A stretch of 64,000 nt of DNA, taken from Anastrepha obliqua. Its lineage: Eukaryota; Arthropoda; Insecta; Diptera; Tephritidae. The notes under the pieces are model-generated. The model made no database searches. It had not been told where the DNA came from and saw only the letters and a list, made by a program, of their open reading frames with translations. This document shows positions 21,185 to 32,328 of the stretch, piece by piece; the first letter of the stretch is position 1; each line of letters begins with the position of its first letter. Made by a program: the position numbers and the translations under genes. The stretch lies in the NCBI RefSeq assembly GCF_027943255.1, contig NC_072897.1, positions 40,956,044-41,020,043 of the forward strand, given 5' to 3'.

Positions 21185-21484
21185 GTATACTTTCCAGAGA
21201 CTCCTGTTTATCAGGTCACAGTGTGCTTGCGGGATTGCAACGTCATGGGAACTGCGATCAATAACGGCCGTTATATAGCTTTCTTTCGCTATTACTGCAA
21301 AAGATTTCTATATCGTGATGTTAGTCGTCTGAGTGGCGTTCTTTTGGTTCAGCCATGTCCCATCACTGGATCTTTTGCGTTTGCCTTGCGTAGAATCCAT
21401 TTTAGCAATCTCCCGGTGTTCGGCAATAAAGGCTTCAGCCCACGCCTTAGATAAGGGAGTTGAATCCCCACTTAAGCCTCATCC

Positions 21485-22030
21485 TCGCGTCGAATTTTAA
21501 GATTTATACGAACACCCAAAACCAGTTTTTGAAAAAAAATAATAGTAGAAAAAGTAACCCATAGGAATCCTACTTTAGTTATTGAATCTTGTGTCATTTA
21601 TTATGCCACTGCAGTTTCAGTTTAAGGTCATGCTCGAAACTCCAGATCTCCTGAAATACACGTTAAATAATACAAAAATTCTTTAAAAATCTTATTCGGA
21701 ATAACTCCCATTCCTCGATAATTCAACTTGATGGTATCATAAGCATGCTAAGTACTAATGCTGAAGAGACGGCAGCTCACAATGCCCGCATTGTCTTCTT
21801 CACAAACTTTTCAAGGATCTGCCTGTGAAGGGGCACCTGTGCCGCATGACCGATTTAAAATTTGAAAAGCAACCGAATCCGCTTGTGGAGACAGTGCGTC
21901 TAAAAACAGAATACTTGCATCAGAAGTTTCGGATTTTTAGTGTAGATGCAGGTAATGAAAACAACGTTGTAGGTGACAATGTGCATATTCCGCCAAAAGC
22001 TACCCTACCAAGAATAGTATTTTAGAACCA
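21485..22030. other. No recognisable gene
   Basis: About 550 bases without a supported feature. The 66-residue frame at 21825-22025 has no recognisable family. It may include the upstream part of the DD41D element that follows. Confidence 0.4.
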
Positions 22031-22038
22031 ATACTCAA

Positions 22039-22766
22039 TGGAGGTTATTTATAATACTCAAAGCAATTTCGCAACTTTTTCTATGCCAAACATGCAAAGT
22101 GCGTCGGCATACTTTGAATCAGCGAACAAAATAAAGGAGTAAAACCCGTGCACGTCGCTCAAGAACAGCCGAAAATATTGCTGTTGTAGCTGAAAGTGTT
22201 GAAGAAAACCCAGGTTTGTCAATTCCTCGTTGTTCTTTGGAACTAAGCATTATACAAACGTCATTAAACCGTATTTTGCATAAAGATTTGGGTCTTAAGG
22301 CTTATAAAGTCCAGTTAACACAAGAACTCAACGTCGAGTCTTTGCTGATTGGGTCGTTGAAATGCATGAAAATGATCCGGAATTCCATCGAAAAATCATA
22401 TTGAGTGATGAGGCCCATTGGCACCTCGGTGGCTTCCTCCAGAAGCAAAATTGTCGGATCTGGGACTCAGGAAATCCAAAAGTTATTGTTGAAAAGCTTC
22501 TCTATCCTCAATTTGTGACTATTTGGTGCGGTTTATGGTACGGCGGAGTTTTTGAACCTTACTTTTTCGAAAATGAAGCTGGAGCAATAGTTACGGTGAA
22601 TGGATTGCGCTATCGAGAGATGATTAACGATTTTTTATTGCTGGAATTGGATGGTATTGATCGGGACAACGTTTATTTTCAACAAGATGGCGCTACGTGC
22701 CACACAAGCAAAGAAATCATTGATATTTTACGGGAGTAACACCTCTTATTGGAAAACCCTTTATAA
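22039..22766 (+). pseudogene. DD41D ('rosa'-type) Tc1/mariner transposase, 5' two thirds
   Basis: Broken frames carry the second helix-turn-helix region (SIPRCSLELSIIQTSLNRIL, HKDLGLKAYKVQLTQEL). Catalytic motifs follow: ILSDEAHWHLGGFLQKQNCR with the first Asp, VTIWCGLWYGGV, PYFFENEAG, and VYFQQDGATCHT with the second Asp. A stop at 22737 cuts the protein before the third Asp. The following GGAAAACCCTT then TA at about 22751-22763 looks like the right inverted repeat, so the 3' coding part was deleted. No matching left end was found. Confidence 0.8.
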
Positions 22767-22769
22767 TAA

Positions 22770-23509
22770 CAATGAAACTTCCAGCGCGCCCCATGTAAAT
22801 GGGAATTCTCACCACTGTTCCATTCTACACAAAATTCAGCAACACTTTTGTCCGTAGAAAACAGCTGCTTTCCTTTGGTTATATATTTACACAGTACATC
22901 GGTTTGTTTGTATTTGTGTTTCAAGGTATCGTCACAATGTTGCATTGATATATTTGCATACACACTTTTACATACATTCCCGTTATCAGTTACAATTTTT
23001 CATTGTTTAATAAACCAAAGCCAAAAACCACCAAATGCAAAGAGTTCATTTATATATATATAGTTAACATTATTCAATATTGTTTTGAGGTTATTTTAAT
23101 AAAAATAAAAATTTTTCTAAGTTTATTTTGTAAATAATTTTGAAATGTACTGTTTGGCAACACTGTGTAGTGAGAGAGCACGGAAACAATCCAAAATCCC
23201 ACGTCAACGATCTACGATACTAAGGAACGGAACAGCGATGAGAGTTCATTTACATTAGGAACGGGCAGCGGAATGGCACGCCCGCAGCAGAGCGTGTTAG
23301 CAAAGTGCTAGATGAGGGGGCGACAAACTTACATCAGAAGGGTAATCAATAGGCGTGTACGTATATTAATCACTTCTGAGCAACGCAAATATGTTTGTAA
23401 AAAAGAGCGTGAAGCTTTGCCATTAGCAAAGTTACCAGATAAGGGGACTTCATTCCATGTTAGGGGATTTTGAAGTGTTGGGATTTGCTAGATCCTTCAT
23501 ATTAAATAA
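22770..23509. other. No recognisable gene
   Basis: AT-rich at first, GC-richer at 23160-23460. Nothing in either strand is recognised. This sequence is the left flank of the Helitron insertion. Confidence 0.4.
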
Positions 23510-23734
23510 CTAGCGACCCGCCCCGGCTTCGCACGGGTGCACAGCCGATACTAAATATATCTCTATTAGAAATAACTAAAGGACCGCCCGCAAAGCGCTA
23601 ACTAAGTCTTGCTCCCGGCAAAAGTGTTCACTTCTGCCTGCAGTCCCGCAGTGCAACCTGTTGTTTTAGGATACATAACTAAATTATTGTAGAGCTTCTC
23701 TATAAACAACATTTGACGTTAAATTATTTTCAGA

Positions 23735-25074
23735 GAAGCATTATCGGCGTGCCAACTTTTAACGATAGTTCATAAGGTGGTAGCCCAGCGGGGTTCAGGG
23801 TGTTTAAAAATTCCTGGGGGTAGTGCACTGCGTCCTCGATGTTAGTGACGGTGTCTATGGATTTATAGCACTTAACTTCACCCGGTACTTTCTGCATAAT
23901 TAAACTGTTTATTTCGTTGACTGTTTCATTCCTGGGAGAAACTATTGCTCTACCACACAGCCAACGAAAATCATTTTGATCTAAGTTTTCGATGTCAGGA
24001 TATATAGCATCTATCAGACTATCTAAATTTTTGGACTATTTGGCCTAGAGACTCATCCAAAGTAACCGCATAATCGGTGCCCAAATTTAAAGATGGAAAA
24101 ATTCCTTCTCCAAGTTTCAGCAGCTGTTGTGGAAAGTTGCTATGCATATTTCCATGTACATGAGCTCTCATATTGGTGCGCAAATTCAAATGTTGTACAG
24201 ATGTCCAAAGGTGAGATGATTTTAAACATGCCTTCATAATATCTGCTCGCGTACCTCTGTTGACGACTGGAAGCGTTTGTCGGAAATCTCCAGCAAATAC
24301 AAAAGTGATACCACCCATGACATCAGCAGAGCTTCGGAGGTCTCTTAAAGTACGGTCCACGGCCTCCACATGAGCTCTATGACTCATGGTGCATTCATCC
24401 CATATTACCAACGACGCGTCTTGCAGAAACTTACCAAGAGGCCCATTTTTCCGAATAGAGTATGTAGACCGTTGATCTAAAGATACGGATAGCGGGAGTT
24501 AAAACGTAGAGGGAGCAGTTTTTCCTTCGTTCAAGAGAGTTGCAGCAATTCCTGACGAAGCAACTGCAATCGCTATCTTCCCTGATTGCCGTATCTTAGC
24601 AAGTATCAAATTTGCGAGAAAAGTCTTTCCAGTGCCTCCTGGTGCGTGCAAAAAAAATAATCTCCCCATGTTATTGTTCACGCCGTCCACAATAGTCTCA
24701 TAAGCATGTCTTTCATCCGGTACTAATTTGGGCACATTGTCATTAACAAACGCTGTTAGATCATTTCTGTTATACTGTTGTACCATTGTGTCAATAGTAT
24801 TATTCTGGGTACGAACGGGAGAAGGTAATCCAAAATCACTTAAATTTTTGTCGTTTAATTCTATAAGTTTGTTTTCAATTTCAATTAATCCTTCATTATA
24901 AATGACTTCAGTGAAGGGTAAAGTGTTATCCTGATTCTGTTGTCTGATCCGATGTCTAATATCTTCACAGAACTGATCTTTGAAAGTATCCCATAACTTC
25001 AATGGTTCCGATGGTTGACAAAATAAAAGTATGACTACAAACAACTCCCTTAGTTTTTTTGGACACTGTGACAA
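23735..25074 (-). pseudogene. Helitron PIF1-like helicase, C-terminally deleted
   Basis: Walker A is FFLHAPGGTGKTFLANLIL, and Walker B is MVIWDECTMSHR followed by FVFAGDFRQTLPVV. A TAA in frame near 24500 separates the two ATPase motifs. A frameshift near 24040 leads into IYPDIENLDQNDFRWLCGRAI and a segment ending VGTPIML at about 23735. The helicase motifs expected after this (LRNL.., T-x-H-K-x-Q-G type) are absent, and the 3' terminal ~225 non-coding bases follow directly. The helicase is therefore deleted at its C-terminus. Confidence 0.9.
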
Positions 25075-25225
25075 CGAAGCTTCGCTTAAAGTGTTTCCCC
25101 AATGGTCATCGTTTTCAAGTAAACCTCGGTCACGGCATGCTGCTTGATACGTCTCTTTGACAATACCGTTTACAGTTTTAAGGTATGCAAATGAGGTCGG
25201 ACCGCGTACGTGGTGCAGTAGAATC

Positions 25226-26176
25226 CTAAGATAAAAACACTCTGATTGGGATGGATGTATCCCGTAGACTACCTAAAGCGGCATCTTTTTTTATCCCCGG
25301 ATGTCCAACTACATCTTCACCACGCCTCCTTCTAGTGAATTTATTATTTGCCAATGTATAGTATTGCGGGACTTCATGATACAGAAGAGTTTTCGCAAAT
25401 TCATCTTCATTACAGAGAGAAAAAAATGCCAGTAATGTGGTATTGTGTGGGTTTTGATGAGCTGTCCCTGGTGTAAAATACACCCTTTGACCGTTCTCTA
25501 GATGAACGGCCAAATGCACCAAATGCACGCTCGTGAATAGGAAATTCAAATAAGCGCCAGACAGCTTCAGATGTGCTTATGTACCTTCCATTTAAATAGT
25601 TTTCGACCTCATCGTGTGGGTTTCTAAGGCTAAAAGTTGCCTGATATGAACCTTTATTTATATATTTACATATATATTTAATGGCTTGGACAGAGTGGCA
25701 ATACTCCACGTTTATATGAGCATTAAAAATCGTACATAGTAGCGGGGAGTATGGAACAATCCACCTATTATCTATCGTCACCATGTTGCCCCTGAGTTGT
25801 AACGTAGTGCTCCGACCGCCATTTTCTGTATCGCGCCTACGATAAACTGAGCGTTATGATACCCATCCTCTCCGGTCTGGGTGTCGTTAATGAAACGGCG
25901 AGGGTATTTTTTTGTGCAGACACCGTTCTTCATGCATGGTGCAGCTAAATTATGTTCTCCGCAGGGTCCATGTACCATATTTTTAGTTATAATGTCGTGT
26001 AGTACCGGATCAATTTGTTGATCGGGTAGCTCCGCAACTATGACACTGTCGATCTCATCTGGTTGTATTTTAGTTTCTAGCCAGAACAGCAAATGACAAT
26101 GAGGTAAACCGCGCTTCTGCCACTCTACACTTGCCATATAACAGTTTACTTTACCGAATATCTGTTCTTTGACAAA
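25226..26176 (-). pseudogene. Helitron Rep domain, catalytic part
   Basis: Resumes exactly after the 3.17 kb insertion. NCYMASVEWQKRGLPHCHLLFW contains the HUH pair, and AIKYICKYINKG contains the two catalytic tyrosines of rolling-circle Rep. Frameshifts lie near 25780 and 25540. The chain continues through EVPQYYTLANNKFTRRRRG. The region 25080-25220 continues the sense in another frame (YLKTVNGIVKETYQAACRDR). Confidence 0.9.
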
Positions 26177-26179
26177 TAA

Positions 26180-26800
26180 CACTGTGCGACAGTGAAAATA
26201 TACTTTTATAGAGACCTAGCACAACTTGTAGGTATAGTAAAACTAAGAAACATGGTATAGGAGAAATTTCCAATACACCCCCAAAATCTCATTTTATGGC
26301 CATAAAACCGTTTTTCAGTAGGTTGATGTGAACAATCACTCCTAACTTCGCCAATTTCCTTCCGATTTCGAATTTGTTTTTTTAGTTCGAAAGAACAAAA
26401 ACAAGCCTTTTTGACAGTGTGTTGACAATTTTTCTAAAATGAAAACTGACGAGACTGTAGACGGAAGTATTCGGAATTTTTTTATTTTTTCTCTATTTTT
26501 TCAACTTTGACATCATTTTTACGATATTATCCGATATTGAGGATTTTTTTTTAGTACACTACTGTTACAGTAAATTTAATTTCGCGTCGAATGAGCTATA
26601 TTTGACTGTAATTGAATTAAAATTAAAAGAGTTGTGTGAGTTTTAAGATTTTATTTTTTTTTACTAATTTGATATGTAGGCATCGAAGCATGAAAATGAT
26701 AACAAGTGTCATTATAAACACATAATATTTATTGGAGTATTGTGCAGTGCAGCACTGTACGGTATGTGCGGTACGGTGCAGTACACAACGGAACTGGTCC
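26180..26800. repeat. Left long inverted repeat of the CACTA-like element
   Basis: Pairs with 28720-29350 in reverse complement, closely over the outer ~470 bases and more loosely inward to the AATATTTATTGGAGTAT block. Slightly different poly-T lengths near the right tip. Non-coding. Confidence 0.85.
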
Positions 26801-27212
26801 CAAACTAAAAAAAAAAACCAGTCTAACGGTTAGACGCGATAGAAGTGAAACCTTCCGTAAAACAAACTGAGAGAGAATGAGACGAAAGCAGCATTAGGGG
26901 CGGGATAATTATAGGTTCATTATAATATTGCTATAAAGTTCATATTTTATTTTCTTCATTTTATTATTATTCATCCTCAATGTTTTCAATTTCAACAAAT
27001 GATACGAGTGGCTTATGATAGCTAAAATATGATACAAATGCTTTGGTTTCGATGTTGTAAAAAAAAATACCCAAACGGACCGAAGAAACAGACTTACAAA
27101 TTTCTTCCATTTTCGTCTACTTGTATTCATATAAAAATTTATGTCTCTTCCCACCAAAGCTAAATGTATTAGTATATTTCTTCTTGTATTCATTCAATAA
27201 TTTGGGCCCCTA
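26801..27212. other. Non-coding interior of the CACTA-like element
   Basis: No supported gene. The 94-residue minus frame at 26909-27193 is Phe/Lys/Asn-rich with no family resemblance. Confidence 0.4.
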
Positions 27213-27397
27213 AAACACTCCGCCCATTTCCAAAAATCGGTTTAACATTTGTTGTCCTCCGATGGAGGATCTATCAGATGCTAAGCTGATAAGAACAGAT
27301 AGATAAAATGGGCTTTAAGACCGTTTTCCCCGGGGGGACTTTTCCCCCCCGGGGTGATACATACACTTTGATCTTAGCCATAAGGCCGAGAAGCGAT
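27213..27397 (-). pseudogene. U2 snRNA pseudogene with a hairpin insertion
   Basis: Minus strand begins ATCGCTTCTCGGCCTTATGG and continues CTAAGATCAAAGTGTA, the exact 5' end of U2. Then ~59 foreign bases follow, and U2 resumes at TCTGTTCTTATCAGC...CCTCCAT.GGAGGACAACAAATG and the Sm-site region (GATTTTTGGA). It degrades after GGCGGAGTG. The 3' stem-loops III-IV are missing. The insertion splits the branch-site recognition segment (normally GTAGTA), so the RNA could not work in splicing. The insert contains a near-perfect inverted C/G hairpin at 27328-27354. Confidence 0.85.
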
Positions 27398-27620
27398 AAC
27401 CATACACAACCAACAAACTACCTTGTCAATACATTTTCTAATAAACCTTTTGAGAATTACACGCTCACAAAAATTAATGTACGAAATATTTATACCGATT
27501 CACTTAAGCTGACTTTCAGTATCTAAACCAAAAATAGAAAAGCCAAAAACCTGTTTTCAATAAATAATCAGAAATGTCCTACAATGCAAATTTCAAAAAA
27601 AAAAAAAAATTTTTTTTTTT

Positions 27621-27925
27621 TTGTGATTCGAAGCAAGAATTTTGGATCGGAAGCTCACATTGCTAGCCGCTCGGCTATCGCGCCATGCTGTTGGCGCTGG
27701 CCTAAAAGTTATTTAGTTCGTCGCTACGTTTATATCAACATATAATATAACGCTTCGTAACTAAATAACTTTTAGGCCAGCGCCAACAGCATGGCGCGGT
27801 AGCCGAGCGACTAGCAATGTGAGCTTCCGATCCAAAATCCTTGGTTCGAATCACAAGAAAAAACAAAAGTTATTTAGTTCGTCGCTACGTTTATATCAAC
27901 ATATAATATAACGCTTCGAAGCCAA
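27621..27925. repeat. Inverted pair of tRNA-like SINE heads
   Basis: A tRNA-like unit (GGCGCGGTAGCCGAGCGACT ... GGTTCGAATC, with A-box and B-box motifs) lies forward at 27781-27860 and in reverse complement at 27621-27700. A ~50 base segment (AAAGTTATTTAGTTCGTCGC, TACGTTTATATCAACATA) lies between them and is repeated directly after the second head at 27866-27915. This looks like two tRNA-derived SINE copies head to head. A functional tRNA is unlikely because the acceptor ends do not pair. Confidence 0.7.
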
Positions 27926-28098
27926 GATGGTCGCTTTTTCGTTTCACTTTTTCTCAAATCACTCCCAACGATTCTAAAGAAGTTTTCACTTCAAAATGCA
28001 TTGGAAACGGCCCTTTGGAGTTTAGTATGGTACGGTACATTTGTCATTCTCTTCATTAGTTTTGAATACTTCTCTGTAAGAAATTCGATCATCATCAT

Positions 28099-28561
28099 TC
28101 ATCTGAAGTCGTCATCAACTAAATTCCATTGTTTAAATCGAGAAGCGAGCGTTTCAGATTGTCTTCCCGATAGAAGTAAATCACGAGAAAGATCCTGAAA
28201 ATCTGAATTTGATACAATGTGCCGTTCTGCAGACTTAGAACCAGACGGAAAGTACTCTTCATCATCAGGTTTATTGTTATCAGTTTGATCATCATCAGCA
28301 ATGAGTTGAACTTCCTTCAGTTCCTGCAGTTGAGTCAATCATATCGTCCAAGACTACGGGGTTCTTAACAGTTGCAACATCAGCATACTTTATGTGCCTT
28401 CGAGCTTTATAATGTTGGCCGTTTACGTCCGTTTTATAAAAATAACAATCATCTGGTTTATGATAAGGCTGATGATGCCACATCATCGGAAAATATTGAG
28501 AAATTCGACTTTTCTGGCAACGTTTTGATTTATATCTCTTGAATTTCAATGAAACAAACAA
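28099..28561 (-). pseudogene. Transposase-like protein fragment, same family as 8933-10009
   Basis: Minus frame starts MFVSLKFKRYKSKRC and includes KPDDCYFYKTDVNGQHY...HIKYADVATVKNPVV, the counterpart of the DDCYFC segment at 9.7 kb, with Tyr replacing the second Cys. A frameshift near 28300 leads to FQDLSRDLLLSGRQSETLAS and RFKQWNL, a conserved block of that family. Everything beyond it is deleted or replaced by repeats, so only the N-terminal third survives. It lies inside the CACTA-like element and may be what is left of its transposase. Confidence 0.55.
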
Positions 28562-28719
28562 TAAAACTTTGACGTTTTAATAAGGTTAAATTATAATAAC
28601 AAACTTCTTTTCTTAATCAATGTACAGTGTGGACTTTGGTACACGTGGGAGCCTTTTCATATTTCCATTGAAAAAAAAAATGTGCTATAATATGTCAGAT
28701 ATTTTCGTAAGTTCTAACC

Positions 28720-29350
28720 AGTTCTGTTGTATGCAGTACAGTGTACTCTTATGTATACATATATACTCCAATAAATATTACGTATCTATAATAACGCATC
28801 AAAACACGTCCTTATTCCCATTTAGCGTAAAGTTATACCTTCATACCAAATTAGTAAAAAAAAAAATAAAATCTTAAAACTCACACAACTCTATTAATTT
28901 TAATTAAATTACAGTCAAATATAGCTCATTCGACGCAAAATTAAATTTACTATAACAGTAGTGTACTAAAAAAAATCCTCAATATCGGATAATATTGTAA
29001 AAATTATGTCAAAGTTGAAAAAATAGAGAAAAAATAAAAAAAATCCAAATAATTCCGCCTACAGTCTCGTCAGTTGTCATTTCAGAAAAATTGTCAACGC
29101 ACTGTCAAAAAGGCTTGTTTTTGTTCTTTCGAACTAAAAAAAACAAATTCGAAATCGGATGGAAATTGGCGAAGTTAAGAGTGATTGTTCACATCAACCT
29201 ACTGAAAAACGGTTTTATGGCCATAAAATGAGATTTTGGGGGTGTATTGGAAATTTCTCCTATACCATGTTTCTTAGTTTTACTATACCTACAAGTTGTG
29301 CTAGGTCTCCATAAAAGTATATTTAATTTTTTTTTTTTTGTGACACCGTG
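28720..29350. repeat. Right long inverted repeat of the CACTA-like element
   Basis: Partner of 26180-26800. It includes a longer A/T homopolymer just inside the tip than the left arm does. Two small minus frames running in from 29354 are Helitron read-through, not genes of this element. Confidence 0.85.
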
Positions 29351-29353
29351 TAA

Positions 29354-31225
29354 TTTGATGAATTTCTTCATTTTTAAATGAAACACACGTGAAATTATGT
29401 CATGACGGTCGAAAGACCGTTGTCCTGGTAGCAGCTCTGTTTTAATTTCAGGCCATTCGGGGTTGCATGTAAAAGTGACAAATAAGTCAGGTCTACCATA
29501 ATTTCGGACGTACGTCATCGCGTCCTGCGTTTTCTCGTGCATGAAACCCGTAAATTATGATGGCAATATGACATGTTGACCGATATTTGATGGGTCAACA
29601 TTTGCGTCATGATTTAAGGCATCTCTGAGATGGATGTAGTCATCAGCCCTCAGTCTTTGTTGATTTCGCGAAATATAATTTAACCTTTCCGATATAATTT
29701 TCGCCATCATGTCAACACAATATTGACTAAATAAGTCCCTGTAATAATGTAACGGATTAAAAGAGTTAGTTCTAAACATTAATCTAAATGCATAAAATTG
29801 CATACACGAAACAGTTTTATTACGCGCAGAACCCTGCTGAGGAATAGTCAAATAATAACCGTCTTCACCTGTCACAAACATTACAGGATACTGTAGTGGA
29901 TCATAGGACCCATGTAGCTCAGAAACTCTTTTGAGCTGTCCGTCTCTACCGTGTAAGACTATATCCCTGGGACCTTTGTCTTCATCGACCAAGAGAACGG
30001 CTACCTCGTTTACAGTAGGAGCATTGTATCTGCCTCTGTGTGCTGTCTGTGGAGTGCGATCAGAATGAATAATTAGCTTTAAATTATGTGATGAGTTAAG
30101 TTCTAAGTTTTGTTTAAAACTTCGTATATACACGTTACGATTATTCAAAGTGGTCTGTAATTCGCGAATTAAATCCATTTTTAAGGTTGGTGCGATGCTT
30201 GATCGCAATGATAACTGGTCTGCATCCGAAATAAAATATATTTGCAGGAACTGTGGGTTTTGGCCTGATGATGGTAAAAGGCTACCAATGAGATGATACA
30301 CCTGTCCTTCAATTTTAAAAGTGGGCATAAAATTTCCTTCCCTGATTTCTTTTGCGCCAAACGAAGTCATTTGAAAAATACAATTGTATTTACGTATGTT
30401 TGTTAAAAAATGACCAGATAATGGATGGTTATTAGTTAAAAGATTTTTTATTGGTTGTGGCGGCTCCTGAAGGTTAGGAAGACACACTTTACCTGAAGCA
30501 CAACACATACCATTAGGTTCGTCCTCCCATTTCTTGGCAGAGCAGTTAGAGCAGATCTTATTCATGACTCCGATTTGGACGGACGCTTGTTGTGCATAAT
30601 CAAGCTGCGGATCATATCTGAAAGCCAGTCTGTTCCTGTTAGCTAAAATTCGATTGCGCACTCTATTTTTGGACAACTGCTGTCTCTCTGCTTGAGCTCT
30701 AAGTCGCTGCAAACGCTCGACACTCGACTCTCTTTCGCGCAACTGAGAGGTCCTTATATTTTGTTCATGAAGACGTTGGGAACGCTCCAGCCTCGACTCT
30801 TGAGCGCGTAGCTCACAGGTTCTCAAGCTTTGTTCGGCAAGACGTTGCGAACGCTCGACACTTGACTCTCGTTCGAGTAAGTCAGAGGTCCATACATTTT
30901 GTTCATGAAGACGTTGGGAACGCTCCAGCCTCGACTTTTGAGCGCGTAGCTCAGAGGTTCTCAAGCTTTGTTCGGCAAGACGTTGGGAACGCTCCAGCCT
31001 CGACTCTCGTGCACGTAACTCAGAGGTTCTCTGATTTTGTTGCGCAAGTCGTTGCGAACGTTCGACACTCGACTCTCGTACGCGTACCTCAGAGTTTCTC
31101 TGATTTTGTTCAGCAAGGCGTTGTGAACGTTCAGGTGAAGATTCTCCTATACGACGTATTTTTGCTGCTCGTGCTTGAGAACTATGTTTAGAAAGTTGAG
31201 ACCTGGCTCTCTTAGGCATTTTCAA
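29354..31225 (-). pseudogene. Helitron RepHel, N-terminal region and start of Rep
   Basis: Starts with a basic MKMPKRARSQLSKHS. Residues ~28-190 hold seven copies of a 23-residue repeat (pattern ES-x-x-ERSQRLAEQNxRTSELRAR). A Cys-rich segment follows (CSNCSAKKWEDEPNGMCC), then the helitron-like N-terminal domain (HPLSGHF, YDPLQYPVMFV, QFYAFRLMFR). A stop/frameshift near 29545 separates it from YVRNYGRPDLFVTFTCNPEW (Rep motif region) in 29354-29542. The Rep domain is interrupted at 29350 by the CACTA-like element and resumes at 26176. Confidence 0.9.
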
Positions 31226-31240
31226 ATGTTTAAGAAAATG

Positions 31241-32068
31241 TTAATAGCGTGTTATATTCTAGCTCTGAAAAGAACTGTTGTTTAGCCCTGAAAAGAACTG
31301 TTGGTTAGCCCTGAAAAGAACTATTGTATAGCTCTGAGAAGGACTGTTGCTTAGCTCTGAGAAGAACTTTTGCGTAGGTGTTGGTTTAAGAACAAAATCT
31401 AAAAAAAATCTCATGAAAATTATTAGACTTCGCGCACGACCGCTGCGTAGGGAGCCGACCTCGCGTCTGAGCCGCGCGGATACCTTACTCATAGATCTAA
31501 ACACCCCTCTCCCGCACGCGCACCCCTGGCCTTGGTGACGCCCACTTCGCAACGGGCCGTGCAGCAGAAATCGTAATATTTTAATTTCACCACAACTTCA
31601 AAACCAAGCGTCCAATTTTAATCATTCAAAGACCAAGTATTATCAACATAAACTGTACTTATTGATGAAATAATTTATTTTGATAAGGATTAATAGCATG
31701 AGTAAAATAAACGCGTTTAAATGTAGTCCAAAACAAAATTCAAGATTTTTAAATAAAAATGTGGTTGTTGTGCCTCACTCGACATAGATAGGTATAGTGT
31801 GTCGCGGACTTTTTTGTAGATATTTATAAGATCTACAATAATTATAACATTTTATGGTTCTATCTTTTGTAGTTTAGGCAGCGTACGCAAAATAAGTAAC
31901 TTCTTTGGTTGATTTTTTTCAGTTTGTGTCCGAAAAATCCAAATATCTTACGGAACCCTAATTTTTTCCAAAATAAAATATAGTCTATGTTACTCCAGTA
32001 GTTTTTAAGCCTATTCATTACAACCAAGCAAACAAACAAAGTTTTCCTCTTTATAATATTAGTGTAGA
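31241..32068 (-). repeat. Helitron 5' untranslated region with 30-base tandem repeat
   Basis: Upstream of the Rep start. At 31261-31375 there are about four tandem copies of a ~30 base unit (GCTCTGAAAAGAACTGTTGT-type). The remainder to 32068 is non-coding and ends in the conserved Helitron 5' terminus. The 31347-31538 frame on the other strand is not a gene. Confidence 0.7.
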
Positions 32069-32328
32069 TTAAATGCTTTTGGTGTTTTTTTTATTGGAAA
32101 CGCTTCTTTGAATATTAACGTCTTCTTTTCAAATTTCTATTTTATTTACTTTTATAATTTTTGTAATCAAGAAGCATAGGCGATTTCATAATCAAGAAGT
32201 TTGAACATTCGCATGTAAAAGTTTCATAGTTGCTAAACTATGTGGAGAAAAAATTTATATTGACAAATCGGTGTATATTTTTCTGAATGAAAAAATTTTC
32301 TTCGTTACATATAAGCATGTATGTACAC

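Larger units (their letters stand above)
26180..29350 (-). mobile_element. CACTA-like transposon with ~600 bp inverted repeats
   Basis: Ends CACTGTGCGACAG (26180) and, read inward from the right, CACGGTGTCACA (29350). Extended inverted repeats run to about 26800 and from about 28720. The flanks are TAA at 26177-26179 and TAA at 29351-29353. Counting a single TTA on the minus strand puts the Helitron Rep codons on both sides in register, so the 3 bp duplication is confirmed by the host frame. CACT/G termini with 2-3 bp duplications suggest the CACTA/CMC group. The interior holds a transposase-like fragment, a U2 pseudogene and tRNA-like repeats. Confidence 0.85.
23510..32068 (-). mobile_element. 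Helitron with both termini, interrupted by a CACTA-like element
   Basis: Read on the minus strand it begins TCTACACTAATATTATAAAG at 32068, preceded by A, and ends ...GGGTCGCTAG at 23510, followed by T. That is the Helitron rule (5' TC, 3' CTRR, inserted between A and T). A short G/C hairpin (ACCCG...CGGGT) lies just inside the 3' end. It spans 8559 bases, of which 3171 belong to the later insertion at 26180-29350. Coding parts are Rep (HUH, two-tyrosine) and a PIF1-like helicase. The last part of the helicase is deleted near 23735. Confidence 0.9.

Noticed and set aside
27621..27860. Functional tRNA genes
   Set aside because: A- and B-box motifs are present but the acceptor stems do not pair and the copies sit inside a transposon.
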